The notes beneath the pieces were generated by a model, which was not told the origin of the DNA, did not search any database, and saw only the letters and a list, made by a program, of their open reading frames with translations. DNA of 30,480 nucleotides from Saccoglossus kowalevskii (taxonomy: Eukaryota; Hemichordata; Enteropneusta; Harrimaniidae). Where the stretch lies: NCBI RefSeq assembly GCF_000003605.2, contig NW_003137462.1:1-30480 (forward strand), read 5' to 3'. Shown here one piece after another: positions 12,293-23,621 of this stretch. The stretch's first letter is position 1; the number at the start of each line of letters is the position of its first letter. The position numbers and the translations under genes are program-made.

Positions 12293-13289
12293 GCACTGTA
12301 ATAGTAGAGAGTCAAACATAGTAAAACCTGGTCTCTGTAATAGTAGAGAGTCAAACACAGTGAAATATAGGTACAGTAACAGTAGAGAGTCAATCACAGT
12401 AAAACCTAGGCACAGTCAGAGCAGAGAGTCAAGCATAGTAAAACCTAGGCAATGTAATAGTAGAGAGTCAACACAGTGAAACCTAGGCGGTGTAATAGTA
12501 GGGAGTCAAACACAGTGAAACCTAGGCACTGTAATAGTAGAAAGTCAAACACAGTAAAACCTAGGCACTGTAATAGTAGAGAGTCAAACATAGTGAAACC
12601 TAGGTACTGTAATAGTAGAAAGTCAAACACAGTGAAACCTAGGTACTGCAAAAGCAGAGAGTCACACACAGTGAAATCTAGGCACTGTAATAGAAGAGAG
12701 TCAAACACAGTGAAACCTAGGCACTGTAATTGTAGAGAGTCAAACATAGTGAAACCAAGGCACAGTAATAGTACAGACTCAAACACAGTGAAACCTAGGC
12801 ACTGTAATATTAGAGAGTCAAACACAGTGAAACCTCGGCACTGTAATAGTAGAGAGTCAAACATAGTAAAACCTCGGCACTAATAGTAGAGAGTCAAACA
12901 TAGTAAAACCTAGGCACTGTAATAGAAGAGAGTCAAACACAGTGAAACCTAAGTAGTGTAATAGTAGAGAGTCAAACACAGTGAAACCTAAGCACTGTAA
13001 TAGTAGAAAGTCAAACACAGTGAAACCTAGGCACTGTAATAAAATAGAGTCAAACACAGTAAAACCTAGGCACTGTAATAGAAGAGAGTCAAACACAGTG
13101 AAACCAAGGCACAGTAATAAAATAGAGTCAAACACAGTAAAACCTATGCACTGTAATAGTAGAGAGTCAAACACAGTAAAACCTAGGCACTGTAATAGTA
13201 GAGAGTCAAACACAGTAAAAACCTGATCTCTGTAATAGTAGAGAGTCAAACACAGTGAAATTATAGGCACTGTAATAGTAGAGAGTCAA

Positions 13290-13900
13290 ACACAGTGAAA
13301 CCTCGGCACTGTAATAGTAGAGAGTCAAACATAATAAAACCTCGGCACTGTAATAGTAGAGAGTCAAACATAGTAAAACCTAGGCACTGTAATAGAAGAG
13401 AGTCAAACATAGTGAAACCTAGGCACTGTAATAGAAGAGAATCAAACACAGTGAAACCTAAGTAGTGTAATAGTAGAGAGTCAAACACAATGAAACCTAA
13501 GCACTGTAATAGTAGAAAGTCAAACACAGTGAAACCTAGGCACTGTAATAAAATAGAGTCAAACACAGTAAAACCTAGGCACTGTAATAGAAGAGAGTCA
13601 AACACAGTGAAACCAAGGCACAGTAATAGTACAGAGTCAAACATTGTGAAACCTAGGCACTGTAATAGTAAAGAGTCAAACACAGTAAAACTAAGCAATG
13701 TAATAATAGAGAGTCAAACACAGTAAAACCTAGGCACTGTAATAATAGTAAGTCACGCACTGTAAAACCTAAGCACTGTAATAGTAGAGAGTTAAACACA
13801 GTACAACCTAAGCACTGCTATATTAGAGAGTCAAATGCAGTAAAACCTGTGCACTGTTATAGTGGAGAGTTAAACACAGTGAAACCTAGGCACTGTAATA
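13290..13900. repeat. Tandem block in the island, copy 1 (partner 14700-15387)
   Basis: The block is repeated at offset 1487 bp (ACTGCTATA at 13814 and 15301; the 'taataatagagag' variant in both). The right copy carries two additional units near its left end, where the offset is 1409 bp. The shared derived change 'acataataaaacc' (13330 and 14740) supports common descent. Confidence 0.8.
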
Positions 13901-14699
13901 GTAGAGAGTCAAACACAGTAAAACCTAGGCACAGTAATAGTAGAGAGTCAAACACAGTAAAACCTAAGAATAGTAAGAGCAGAGAGCCAAACACAGTAAA
14001 ACCTAGGCACTGTAATAGTAGAGAGTCACAACACCGTAAAACCTCGGCACTGTATTAGTATAGAGTCAAACACAGTGAAACCTAGGTACTGTAATAGTAG
14101 AGAGTCAAACACAGTGAAACCTATGCACCGTAATAGTAGAGAGTCGAACACAGTGAAAACAAGGTACAGTAATAGAACAGAGTCAAACATTGTGGAATCT
14201 AGGCAATTTAATAGTAAAGAGTCAAACACAGTAAAACTTAAGCACTGTAATAGTAGAGAGTCAATGACAGTAAAACATTGGCAATGTAATAGTAGAGAGT
14301 CAAACACAGTGAAACATAGGCACTGTAATAGTAGAAAGTCTAACACAGTGAAACGTAGGCACTGTAATAGTAGAGAGTCAAACACGGTAGAACCTAGGCA
14401 CAGTAAGAGCAGAAAGTCAAACACAGTAACACCTCGGCACTGTAATTGTAGAGAGTCAAACATAGTGAAACCTAGGCACTGTAATAGTAGAAAGTCAAAC
14501 ACAGTGAAACATAGGTACCTGCAAAAGCAGAGAGTCACACACAGTGAAACCTTAGGCACCTGTAATAGAAGAGAGTCAAACACAGTGAATCCAGGGCATA
14601 GTAATAGTACAGACTCAAAAACAGTGAAACCTAGGCACTGTAATTTTAGAGAGTCAAACACAGTGAAAACTAGGCACTGTTAATAGTAGAGAGTCAAAC

Positions 14700-15387
14700 A
14701 CAGTGAAAACCTCGGCACTGTAATAGTAGATAGTCAAACATAATAAAACCTCGGCACTGTAATAGTAGAGAGTCAAACATAGTAAAACCTAGGCACAGTA
14801 ATAGTAGAGAGTCAAACATAGTAAAACCTAGGCACTGTAATAGAAGAGAGTCAAACACAGTGAAACCAAGGCACAGTAATAGTAGAGAGTCAAACATAGT
14901 GAAACCTAGGCACTGTAATAGAAGTGAGTCAAAAACAGTGAAACCTAAGTAGTGTAATAGTAGAGAGTCAAACACAATGAAACCTAAGCACTGTAATAGT
15001 AGAAAGTCAGACACAGTGAAACCTAGGCACTGTAATAAAATAGAGTCAAACACAGTAAAACCTAGGCACTGTAATAGAAGAGAGTCAAACACAGTGAAAC
15101 CAAGGCACAGTAATAGTACAGAGTCAAACATTGTGAAACCTAGGCACTGTAATAGTAAAGAGTCAAACACAGTAAAACTAAGCAATGTAATAATAGAGAG
15201 TCAAACACAGTAAAACCTTGGCACTGTAATAATAGTAAGTCACGCACAGTAAAACCTAAGCACTGTAATAGTAGAGAGTTAAACACAGTACAACCTAAGC
15301 ACTGCTATATTAGAGAGTCAAACGCAGTAAAACCTGTGCACTGTTATAGTGGAGAGTTAAACACAGTGAAACCTAGGCACTGTAATA
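14700..15387. repeat. Tandem block in the island, copy 2 (partner 13290-13900)
   Basis: This has the same order of units as copy 1 with two additional 39-bp units in its left part. It follows a stretch (14500-14720) with several one-base insertions, for example 'ggtacctgc', 'ccttaggcacctg' and 'actgttaatag', which shift the reading frame. Confidence 0.78.
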
Positions 15388-15900
15388 GTAGAGAGTCAAA
15401 CACAGTAAAACCTAGGCACAGTAAGAGTAGAGAGTCAAACTCAGTAAAACCTGGGCACTGTAAAAGTAGAGAGTCAAACACAGTGAAACCTAGGCACAGT
15501 AATAGTAGAGAGTCAAACACAGAAAAACCTAAGAATAGTAAGAGCAGACAGCCAAACACAGTAAAACCTAGGCACTGTAATAGTAGAGAATAAAACAGAG
15601 TAAAACCTGAGCACTGTAATAGTAGAGAGTCAAACACCGTAAAACCTCGGCACTGTAATAGTAGAGAGTCAAACACAGTAAAACCTAGGCACTGTATTAG
15701 TATAGTGTCAAACACAGTGAAACTAGGTACTGTAATAGTAGAGAGTCAAACACAGTGAAACTAGGCACCGTAATAGTAGAGAGTCGAACACAGTGAAACC
15801 AAGGCACAGTAATAGTACAGAGTCAAACATTGTGAAACCTAGGCACTGTAATAGTACGGAGTCAAACACAGTAAAACCTAAGTAATGAGATAGTAGAGGG
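15290..15900. repeat. Block with 'gagccaaac' units, copy 1 (partner 16340-16900)
   Basis: From the ACTGCTATA unit (15301 and 16350) the order of variants is repeated at offset 1049 bp, falling to about 1009 bp after one unit is lost. It runs through the gtgcactgtta unit, the 'aagaatagtaagagcag' and 'gccaaacacag' units, the 'gagaataaaac' unit and the 'tattagtatagtgtc' unit. Two local one-base losses (gaaactagg near 15720 and 15760) are private to this copy. Confidence 0.8.
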
Positions 15901-16339
15901 TCAAACACAGTGAAACCTAGGCACTGTAATAGTAGAGAGTTAAACACAGTAAAACCTAGGCACGGTGATAGAAGAGAGTCAAACACAGTGAAACCAAGGC
16001 ACAGTAAAAGTAGAGTCAAACACAGTGAAACCTAGGCACTGTAATAGAAGAGAGTCAAACACAGTAATACCTAGGCACTGTAATAGTAGAAAGTCAAACA
16101 CAGTGAAACCTAGGCACTGTAATAAAATAGAGTCAAACACAGTAAAACCTAGGCACTGTAATAGAAGAGAGTCAAACACAGTGAAACCAAGGCACAGTAA
16201 TAGTACAGAGTCAAGCATTGTGAAACCTAGGCACTGTAATAGTAAAGAGTCAAACACAGTAAAACCTAGGCACTGTAATAATAGTAAGTCACGCACAGTA
16301 AAACCTAAGCACTGTAATAGTAGAGAGTTAAACACAGTA

Positions 16340-16900
16340 CAACCAAAGCACTGCTATATTAGAGAGTCAAACGCAGTAAAACCTGCGCACTGTTATAGTG
16401 GAGAGTTAAACACAGTGAAACCTAGGCACTGTAATAGTAGAGAGTCAAACACAGTAAAACCTAGGCAAGAAAGAGTAGAGAGTCAAACTCAGTAAAACCT
16501 GGGCACTGTAATAGTAGAGAGTCAAACACAGTGAAACCTAGGCACAGTAATAGTAGAGAGTCAAACACAGTAAAACCTAAGAATAGTAAGAGCAGAGAGC
16601 CAAACACAGTAAAACCTAGGCACTGTAATAGTAGAGAATAAAACACAGTAAAACCTGAGCACTGTAATAGTAGAGAGTCAAACACAGTAAAACCTAGGGA
16701 CTGTATTAGTATAGTGTCAAACACAGTGAAACCTAGGTACTGTAATAGTAGAGAGTCAAACACAGTGAAACCTAGGCACCATAATAGTAGAGAGTCGAAC
16801 ACAGTGAAACCAAGGCACAGTAATAGTACAGAGTCAAACATTGTGAAACCTAGGCACTGTAATAGTACGGAGTCAAACACAGTAAAACCTAGGCACGGTG
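16340..16900. repeat. Block with 'gagccaaac' units, copy 2 (partner 15290-15900)
   Basis: The order of units follows the 15290-15900 copy. The same 'gagccaaac' to 'tattagtatagtgtc' stretch also appears at about 20200-20560, 23560-23760 and 25470-25830, so this type was copied into the right-hand family too. Confidence 0.8.
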
Positions 16901-17182
16901 ATAGAAGAGAGTCAAACACAGTGAAACCAAGGCACAGTATAAGTAGAGAGTCAAACACAGTGAAACCTAGGCACTGTAATAGAAGAGAGTCAAACACAGT
17001 AATACCTAGGCACTCTAATAGTAGAGAGCCAAATACAGTGAAACCTAGGCACTGTAATAGAATAGAGTCAAACACAGTAAAACCTAGGCACTGTAATAGA
17101 AGAGAGTCAAACACAGTGAAACCAAGCCACAGAAATAGTACAGAGTCAAACATTGTGAAACCTATGTTACTGTAATAGTACG

Positions 17183-19466
17183 GAGTCAAACACAGTAAAA
17201 CCTAAGCACTGTAATAGTAGAGAGTCAAACATAGTGAAACCTAGGCACTGTAATAGTAGAAAGTCAAACACAGTGAAACACAGGCACTGTAATAAAATAG
17301 AGTCAAACACAGTAAACCCTTGGCACAGTAATAGAAGAGAGTCAAACACAGTGAAACCAAGCCACAGTAATAGTACAGAGTCAAACATTGTGAAACCTAG
17401 GCACTGTAATAGTAAAGAGTCAAACACAGTAAAACTAAGCAATGTAATAGTAGAGAGTCAAACACAGAACAACCTAAGCACTGCTATATTAGAGAGTCAA
17501 ACACAGTAAAACCTGTGGACTGTTATAGTGGAGAGTCAAACACAGTGAAACGTAGGCACTGTAATAGTAGAGAGTCAAGCACAGTAAAACCTAGGCACTG
17601 TAATAATAGAGAGTCAAACACAGTAAAACATAGGCACAGTAAGAGTAGAGAGTCAAACTCAGTAAAACCTGGGTATTGTAATAGTAGAGAGTCAAACACA
17701 GTGAAACCTGTGGACTGTTATAGTGGAGAGTCAAACACAGTGAAACCTAGGCACTGTAATAGTAGAGAGTCAAACACAGTAAAACCTGGGTATTGTAATA
17801 GTAGAGAGTCAAACACAGTAAAACCTGTGGGCTGTTATAGTGGAGAGTCAAACACAGTGAAACCTAGGCACTGTAATAGTAGAGAGTCAAACACAGTAAA
17901 ACATAGGCACTGTAATAGTAGAGAGTCAAACACAGTAAAACCTAGGCACAGTAAGAGCAGAGAGTCAAACTCAGTAAAACCTGGGTATTGTAATAGTAGA
18001 GAATCAAACATAGTGAAACCTAGGCACTGTAATAGTAGAAAGTCAAACACAGTGAAACATAGGCACTGTAATAGTAGAGAGTCAAACATAGTAAAACCTA
18101 GGCACTGTAATAGTGGAGAGTCAAACATAGTAAAACGTAGGCACTGTAGTAGTAGGGAGACAGACACAGTGAAACCTAAGCACTGTAGTAGGCGAGAGTC
18201 AAACACAGTGAAACCTAAGCACTGTGATATTAGAAAGTCAAACACAGTAAAACCTAAGCACTGTAATAGTAGAGAGTCAAACATAGTGAAACCTAGGCAC
18301 TGTAATAGTAGAAAGTCAAACACAGTGAAACCTAAGTAGTGTAATATTAGTGAGTCAAAGACAGTGAAACCTAGGCACTGTAAGAAAATAGAGTCAAACA
18401 CAGTAAAACCTAGGCACTGTAATATAAGAGAGTCAAACACCGTAATACCTAGGCACTGTAATAGAAGAGAGTCAAACACAGTGAAACGAAGGCACAGTAA
18501 TAGCACAGAGTCAAGCATTGTGAAACCTATGCACTGTAATAGTAAAGAGTCAAACACAGTAAAACCTAGGCACTGTAATAATAGTAAGTCACGCACAGTA
18601 AAACCTAAGCACTGTAATAGTAGAGAGTCAAACACAGTAAAACCTAGGCACAGTAAGAGTAGAGAGTCAAACTCAGTAAAACCTGGGTATTGTAATAGTA
18701 GAGAGTCAAACACAGTGAAACCTGTGGACTGTTATAGTGGAGAGTCAAACACAGTGAAACCTAGGCACTGTAATAGTAGAAAGTCAAACACAGTAAAACC
18801 TGGGTATTGTAATAGTAGAGAGTCAAACATAGTAAAACCTGTGGACTGTTATAGTGGAGAGTCAAACACAGTGAAACCTAGGCACTGTAATAGTAGAGAG
18901 TCAAACACAGTAAAACCTAGGCACTGTAATAGTAGAGAGTCAAACACAGTAAAACCTAGGCACAGTAAGAGCAGAGAGTCAAACTCAGTAAAACCTGGGT
19001 ATTGTAATAGTAGAGAGTCAAACATAGTGAAACCTAGGCACTGTAATAGTAGAAAGTCAAACACAGTGAAACATAGGCACTGTAATAGTAGAGAGTCAAA
19101 CATAGTAAAACCTAGGAACTGTAATAGTAGAGAGTCAAACACAGTAAAACCTAGGCACAGTAAGATTAGAGAGTCAAACTCAGTAAAACCTGGGTATTGT
19201 AATAGTAGAGAGTCAAACACAGTGAAACCTGTGGACTGTTATAGTGGAGAGTCAAAAACAGTGAAACCTAGGCACTGTAATAGTAGAGAGACAAACACAG
19301 TAAAACCTGGGTATTGTAATAGTAGAGAGTCAAACACAGTAAAACCTGTGGACTGTTATAGTGGAGAGTCAAACACAGTGAAACCTAGGCACTGTAATAG
19401 TAGAGAGTCAAACACAGTAAAACCTAGGCACTGTAATAGTAGAGAGTCAAACACAGTAAAACCTAG
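17183..19466. repeat. Long HOR block, copy 2 (partner 9970-12292)
   Basis: This is a near-identical copy of 9970-12292, shorter by one unit. Visible private changes are 'cctatgcactg' near 18530 and 'cctaggaactg' near 19115. The left edge is sharp: just before it is an unusual 'cctatgttactg' unit (17160-17172) that has no counterpart at the other copy. The right edge is where the left copy continues into 'ggtctctg' units and this one into 'gcacagtaagag'. Confidence 0.87.
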
Positions 19467-20268
19467 GCACAGTAAGAGTAGAGAGTCAAACTCAGTGAAA
19501 CCTGGGTATTGTAATAGTAGAGAGTCAAACACAGTGAAACCTAGGCACTGTAATAGTAGAAAGTCAAACACAGTGAAACATAGGCACTGTAATAGTAGAG
19601 AGTCAAACATAGTAAAACCTAGGCACTGTAATAGTAGTGAGTCAAACATAGTGAAACGTAGGCACTGTAGTAGTAGGGAGACAAACACAGTGAAACCTAA
19701 GCACTGTAATAGGAGAGAGTCAAACACAGTGAAACCTAAGCACTGTAATATTAGAAAGTCAAACACAGTGAAACCTAAGCACTGTAATAGTAAAGAGTCA
19801 AACACGGTAGAACTTAGGCACAGTAAGAGCAGAAAGTCAAACACAGTAAAACCTCGGCACTGTAATAGTAGAGAGTCAAACATAGTGAAACCTAGGCACT
19901 GTAATAGTAGAGAGTCAAACACAGTAAAACCTAAGCACTGTAATAGTAGAGAGTCAAACATAGTGAAACCTAGGCACTGTAATAGTAGAAAGTCAAACAC
20001 AGTGAAACACAGGCACTGTAATAAAATAGAGTCAAACACAGTAAACCCTTGGCACTGTAATAGAAGAGAGTTAAACACAGTGAAACCTAAGCACTGTAAT
20101 AGTAGAAATTCAAACACAGTAAAACCTAGACACAGTAAGAGTAGAGAGTCAAACACGGTAGAACGTAGGCAATGTAATAGCAGAGAGTCAAACACGGTAA
20201 AACCTAAGAATAGTAAGAGCAGAGAGCCAAACACAGTAAAACCTAGGCACTGTAATAGTAGAGAATAA
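18364..20268 (+). other. 634-codon satellite open frame, not considered a gene
   Basis: The frame reads a 13-residue repeat (CNSRESNTVKPRH with variants) about 49 times. The first codon is GTG at 18364, not ATG. Length is explained by the unit: 39 bp is 13 codons and the other two + frames carry stops in every unit. The opposite strand is open over much of the same interval. Composition is low-complexity and basic, with no signal peptide, fold or known domain that I recognise. It overlaps two HOR blocks and ends only where a unit variant brings TAA into frame. A real repetitive protein cannot be fully excluded, but nothing supports one. Confidence 0.85.
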
Positions 20269-21210
20269 AACACAGTAAAACCTGAGCACTGTAATAATAG
20301 AGAATCAAACACCGTAAAACCTCGGCACTGTAATAGTAGAGAGTCAAACACAGTAAAACCTAGGCACTGTATTAGTATAGTGTCAAACACAGTGAAACCT
20401 AGGTACTGTAATAGTAGAGAGTCAAACACAGTGAAACCTAGGCACCGTAATAGCAGAGAGTCGTACACAGTGAAACCAAGGCACAGTAATAGTACAGAGT
20501 CAAACATTGTGAAACCTAGGCACTGTAATAGTACGGAGTCAAACACAGTAAAACCTAAGTAATGAGATAGTAGAGGTTCAAACACGGTGAAACCTAGGCA
20601 CGGTATAAGTAGAGAGTCAAACACAGTGAAACCTAGGCACTGTAATAGAAGAGAGTCAAACACAGTAATACCTAGGCACTGAAATAGTAGAGAGCCAAAT
20701 ACAGTGAAACCTAGGCACTGTAATAGAGTAGAGTCAAACACAGTAAAACCTAGGCACTGTAATAGAAGAGAGTCAAACACAGTGAAACCAAGCCACAGTA
20801 ATAGTACAGAGTCAAACATTGTGAAACCTAGGCACTGTAATAGTAAAGAGTCAAACACAGTAAAACTAAGCAATGTAATAGTAGAGAGTCAAACACAGAA
20901 CAACCTAAGCACTGCTATATTAGAGAGTCAAACACAGTAAAACCTGTGGACTGTTATAGTGGAGAGTCAAACACAGTGAAACGTAGGCACTGTAATAGTA
21001 GAGAGTCAAACACAGTAAAACCTAGGCACTGTAATAATAGAGAGTCAAACACAGTAAAACATAGGCACAGTAAGAGTAGAGAGTCAAACTCAGTAAAACC
21101 TGGGTATTGTAATAGTAGAGAGTCAAACACAGTGAAACCTGTGAACTGTTATAGTGGAGAGTCAAACACAGTGAAACCTAGGCACTGTAATAGTAGAGAG
21201 TCAAACACAG
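19341..21210. repeat. HOR block A+B, copy 1 (partner 24605-26440)
   Basis: The sequence matches 24605 onward at offset 5264 bp up to about 20856 (for example 20268 against 25532, 20380 against 25644, 20704 against 25968). It then matches at about 5226 bp, because the right copy lacks the 38-bp 'actaagcaatg' unit. It contains block A markers (tgagtc at 19638) followed by 'gacacagtaag', 'cggtagaacgtagg', 'gccaaacacag' and 'tattagtatag' units. Confidence 0.86.
19356..20873 (-). other. 505-codon satellite open frame on the minus strand, not considered a gene
   Basis: This has the same character as 22709-24601. It starts next to the 38-bp 'actaagcaatg' unit, whose missing base shifts the frame, and ends in the TAA created by the gtggactgttatagtgg unit. 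Similar frames start or stop at the same two unit types throughout the window, which shows that unit variants, not genes, set the limits. Confidence 0.83.
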
Positions 21211-21690
21211 TAAAACCTGGGTATTGTAATAGTAGAGAGTCAAACACAGTAAAACCTGTGGGCTGTTATAGTGGAGAGTCAAACACAGTGAAACCTAGGC
21301 ACTGTAATAGTAGAGAGTCAAACACAGTAAAACATAGGCACTGTAATAGTAGAGAGTCAAACACAGTAAAACCTAGGCACAGTAAGAGCAGAGAGTCAAA
21401 CTCAGTAAAACCTGGGTATTGTAATAGTAGAGAATCAAACATAGTGAAACCTAGGCACTGTAATAGTAGAAAGTCAAACACAGTGAAACATAGGCACTGT
21501 AATAGTAGAGAGTCAAACATAGTAAAACCTAGGCACTGTAATAGTGGAGAGTCAAACATAGTAAAACGTAGGCACTGTAGTAGTAGGGAGACAAACACAG
21601 TGAAACCTAAGCACTGTAATAGGCGAGAGTCAAACACAGTGAAACCTAAGCACTGTGATATTAGAAAGTCAAACACAGTTAAACCTAAGT
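20800..21690. repeat. Third copy of the 10.2-11.0 kb block
   Basis: The block beginning near the 38-bp unit (20863) and ACTGCTATA (20911) follows 10156-11040 at offset 10644 bp and 17369-18260 at offset 3431 bp. It breaks off after the 'gtgatattagaaag' unit and passes directly to a 'cctaagtagtg' unit, skipping units present in the copy at 10.3 kb. Confidence 0.84.
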
Positions 21691-22708
21691 AGTGTAATAT
21701 TAGTGAGTCAAAGACAGTGAAACCTAGGCACTGTAATAAAATAGAGTCAAACACAGTAAAACCTAGGCACTGTAATAGTAGAGAGTCAAACACAGTAAAA
21801 CCTAGGCACAGTAAGAGCAGAGAGTCAAACTCAGTAAAACCTGGGTATTGTAATAGTAGAGAGTCAAACATAGTGAAACCTAGGCACTGTAATAGTAGAA
21901 AGTCAAACACAGTGAAACATAGGCACTGGAATAGTAGAGAGTCAAACATAGTAAAACATAGGCACTGTAATCGTAGAGAGTCAAACACAGTAAAACCTAG
22001 GCACAGTAAGATTAGAGAGTCAAACTCAGTAAAACCTGGGTATTGTAATAGTAGAGAGTCAAACACAGTAAAACCTAGGCACTGTAATAGTAGAGAGTCA
22101 AACACAGTAAAACCTAGGCACAGTAAGAGCAGAGAATCAAACTCAGTAAAACCTGGGTATTGTAATAGTAGAGAGTCAAACATAGTGAAACCTAGGCACT
22201 GTAATAGTAGAAAGTCAAACACAGTGAAACATAGGCACTGTAATAGTAGAGAGTCAAACATAGTGAAACCTAGGCACTGTAATAGTAGAAAGTCAAACAC
22301 AGTGAAACATAGGCACTGTAATAGTAGAGAGTCAAACATAGTAAAACCTAGGCACTGTAATAGTAGAGAGTCAAACACAGTAAAACCTAGGCACAGTAAG
22401 ATTAGAGAGTCAAACTCAGTAAAACCTGGGTATTGTAATAGTAGAGAGTCAAACACAGTAAAACCTAGGCACTGTAATAGTAGAGAGTCAAACACAGTAA
22501 AACCTAGGCACAGTAAGAGCAGAGAATCAAACTCAGTAAAACCTGGGTATTGTAATAGTAGAGAGTCAAACACAGTGAAACCTGTGGACTGTTATAGTGG
22601 AGAGTCAAAAACAGTGAAACCTAGGCACTGTAATAGTAGAGAGACAAACACAGTAAAACCTGGGTATTGTAATAGTAGAGAGTCAAACACAGTAAAACCT
22701 GTGGACTT
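21690..22708. repeat. Local 390-bp-step duplications
   Basis: The 'cacagtaagattagag' unit with its neighbours ('ctcagtaaaacctgggtattg' units, then 'cacagtaagagcagagaatc') occurs near 21998 and again near 22388, a step of 390 bp or exactly ten units. The flanking 'gaaacataggcactg' units are also repeated. One copy has the private change 'cactggaatag' near 21925 and another 'taatcgtag' near 21970. Confidence 0.78.
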
Positions 22709-23621
22709 TTATAGTGGAGAGTCAAACACAGTGAAACCTAGGCACTGTAATAGTAGAGAGTCAAACACAGTAAAACCTAGGCACTGTAATAGTAGAGAGT
22801 CAAACACAGTAAAACCTAGGCACAGTAAGAGCAGAGAGTCAAACTCAGTAAAACCTGGGTATTGTAATAGTAGAGAGTCAAACACAGTGAAACCTAGGCA
22901 CTGTAATAGTAGAAAGTCAAACACAGTGAAACATAGGCACTGTAATAGTAGAGAGTCAAACATAGTAAAACCTAGGCACTGTAATAGTAGTGAGTCAAAC
23001 ATAGTGAAACGTAGGCACTGTAGTAGTAGGGAGACAAACACAGTGAAACCTAAGCACTGTAATAGGAGAGAGTCAAACACAGTGAAACCTAAGCACTGTA
23101 ATATTAGAAAGTCAAACACAGTGAAACCTAAGCACTGTAATAGTAAAGAGTCAAACACGGTAGAACTTAGGCACAATAAGAACAGAAAGTCAAACACAGT
23201 AAAACCTCGGCACTGTAATAGTAGAGAGTCAAACATAGTGAAACCTAGGCACTGTAATAGTAGAGAGTCAAACACAGTAAAACCTAAGCACTGTAATAGT
23301 AGAGAGTCAAACATAGTGAAACCTAGGCACTGTAATAGTAGAAAGTCAAACACAGTGAAACACAGGCACTGTAATAAAATAGAGTCAAACACAGTAAACC
23401 CTTGGCACTGTAATAGAAGAGAGTTAAACACAGTGAAACCTAAGCACTGTAATAGTAGAAATTCAAACACAGTAAAACCTAGACACAGTAAGAGTAGAGA
23501 GTCAAACACGGTAGAACGTAGGCAATGTAATAGCAGAGAGTCAAACACGGTAAAACCTAAGAATAGTAAGAGCAGAGAGCCAAACACAGTAAAACCTAGG
23601 CACTGTAATAGTAGAGAATAA
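21717..23621 (+). other. Second 634-codon satellite open frame, not considered a gene
   Basis: The length equals that of the frame at 18364-20268, and both end in the same 'gccaaacacag ... gagaataaaac' stretch because the two right halves are HOR copies (offset 3353). The left halves differ, and the equal length is a coincidence of block lengths. The first codon is GTG. The translation is the basic 13-residue repeat only. Confidence 0.85.
22245..23409. repeat. HOR block A, copy 3 (partner 8950-10114)
   Basis: The offset from 8950-10114 is 13295 bp, with the shared rare gtggactttt at 22701. From 22709 on it also matches 19356 onward (offset 3353) through about 23760. It carries its own changes CACAATAAG and AACAG at 23172-23185, where most copies read CACAGTAAG and AGCAG. 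Confidence 0.87.

Larger units (their letters stand above)
12293..17182. repeat. Island of left-type units inside the right-hand HOR
   Basis: The 'gggtattg' and 'gtggactgtta' types that are abundant on both sides are absent here. Units and orders resemble the first 8.8 kb instead: 12445-12729 matches 1276-1560, 12600-13140 matches 5400-5940 (offset about 7202), and the 37-bp CCTCGGCACT-AATAG unit is present at 12872. Beyond 13.2 kb the CCTCGG units are full length. The ACTGCTATA landmark occurs at 13814, 15301 and 16350. Confidence 0.82.

Noticed and set aside
17160-17185. Insertion site of foreign DNA at the odd 'cctatgttactg' unit
   Set aside because: It is only a one- or two-base change within a normal unit; I keep it as a possible recombination junction, not an insertion.
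18364-20268. Real gene for a long basic repetitive protein (+ strand)
   Set aside because: The open frame follows from a 39-bp unit. It starts at GTG, has a partner open frame on the other strand, and its limits coincide with unit variants carrying stops or indels.
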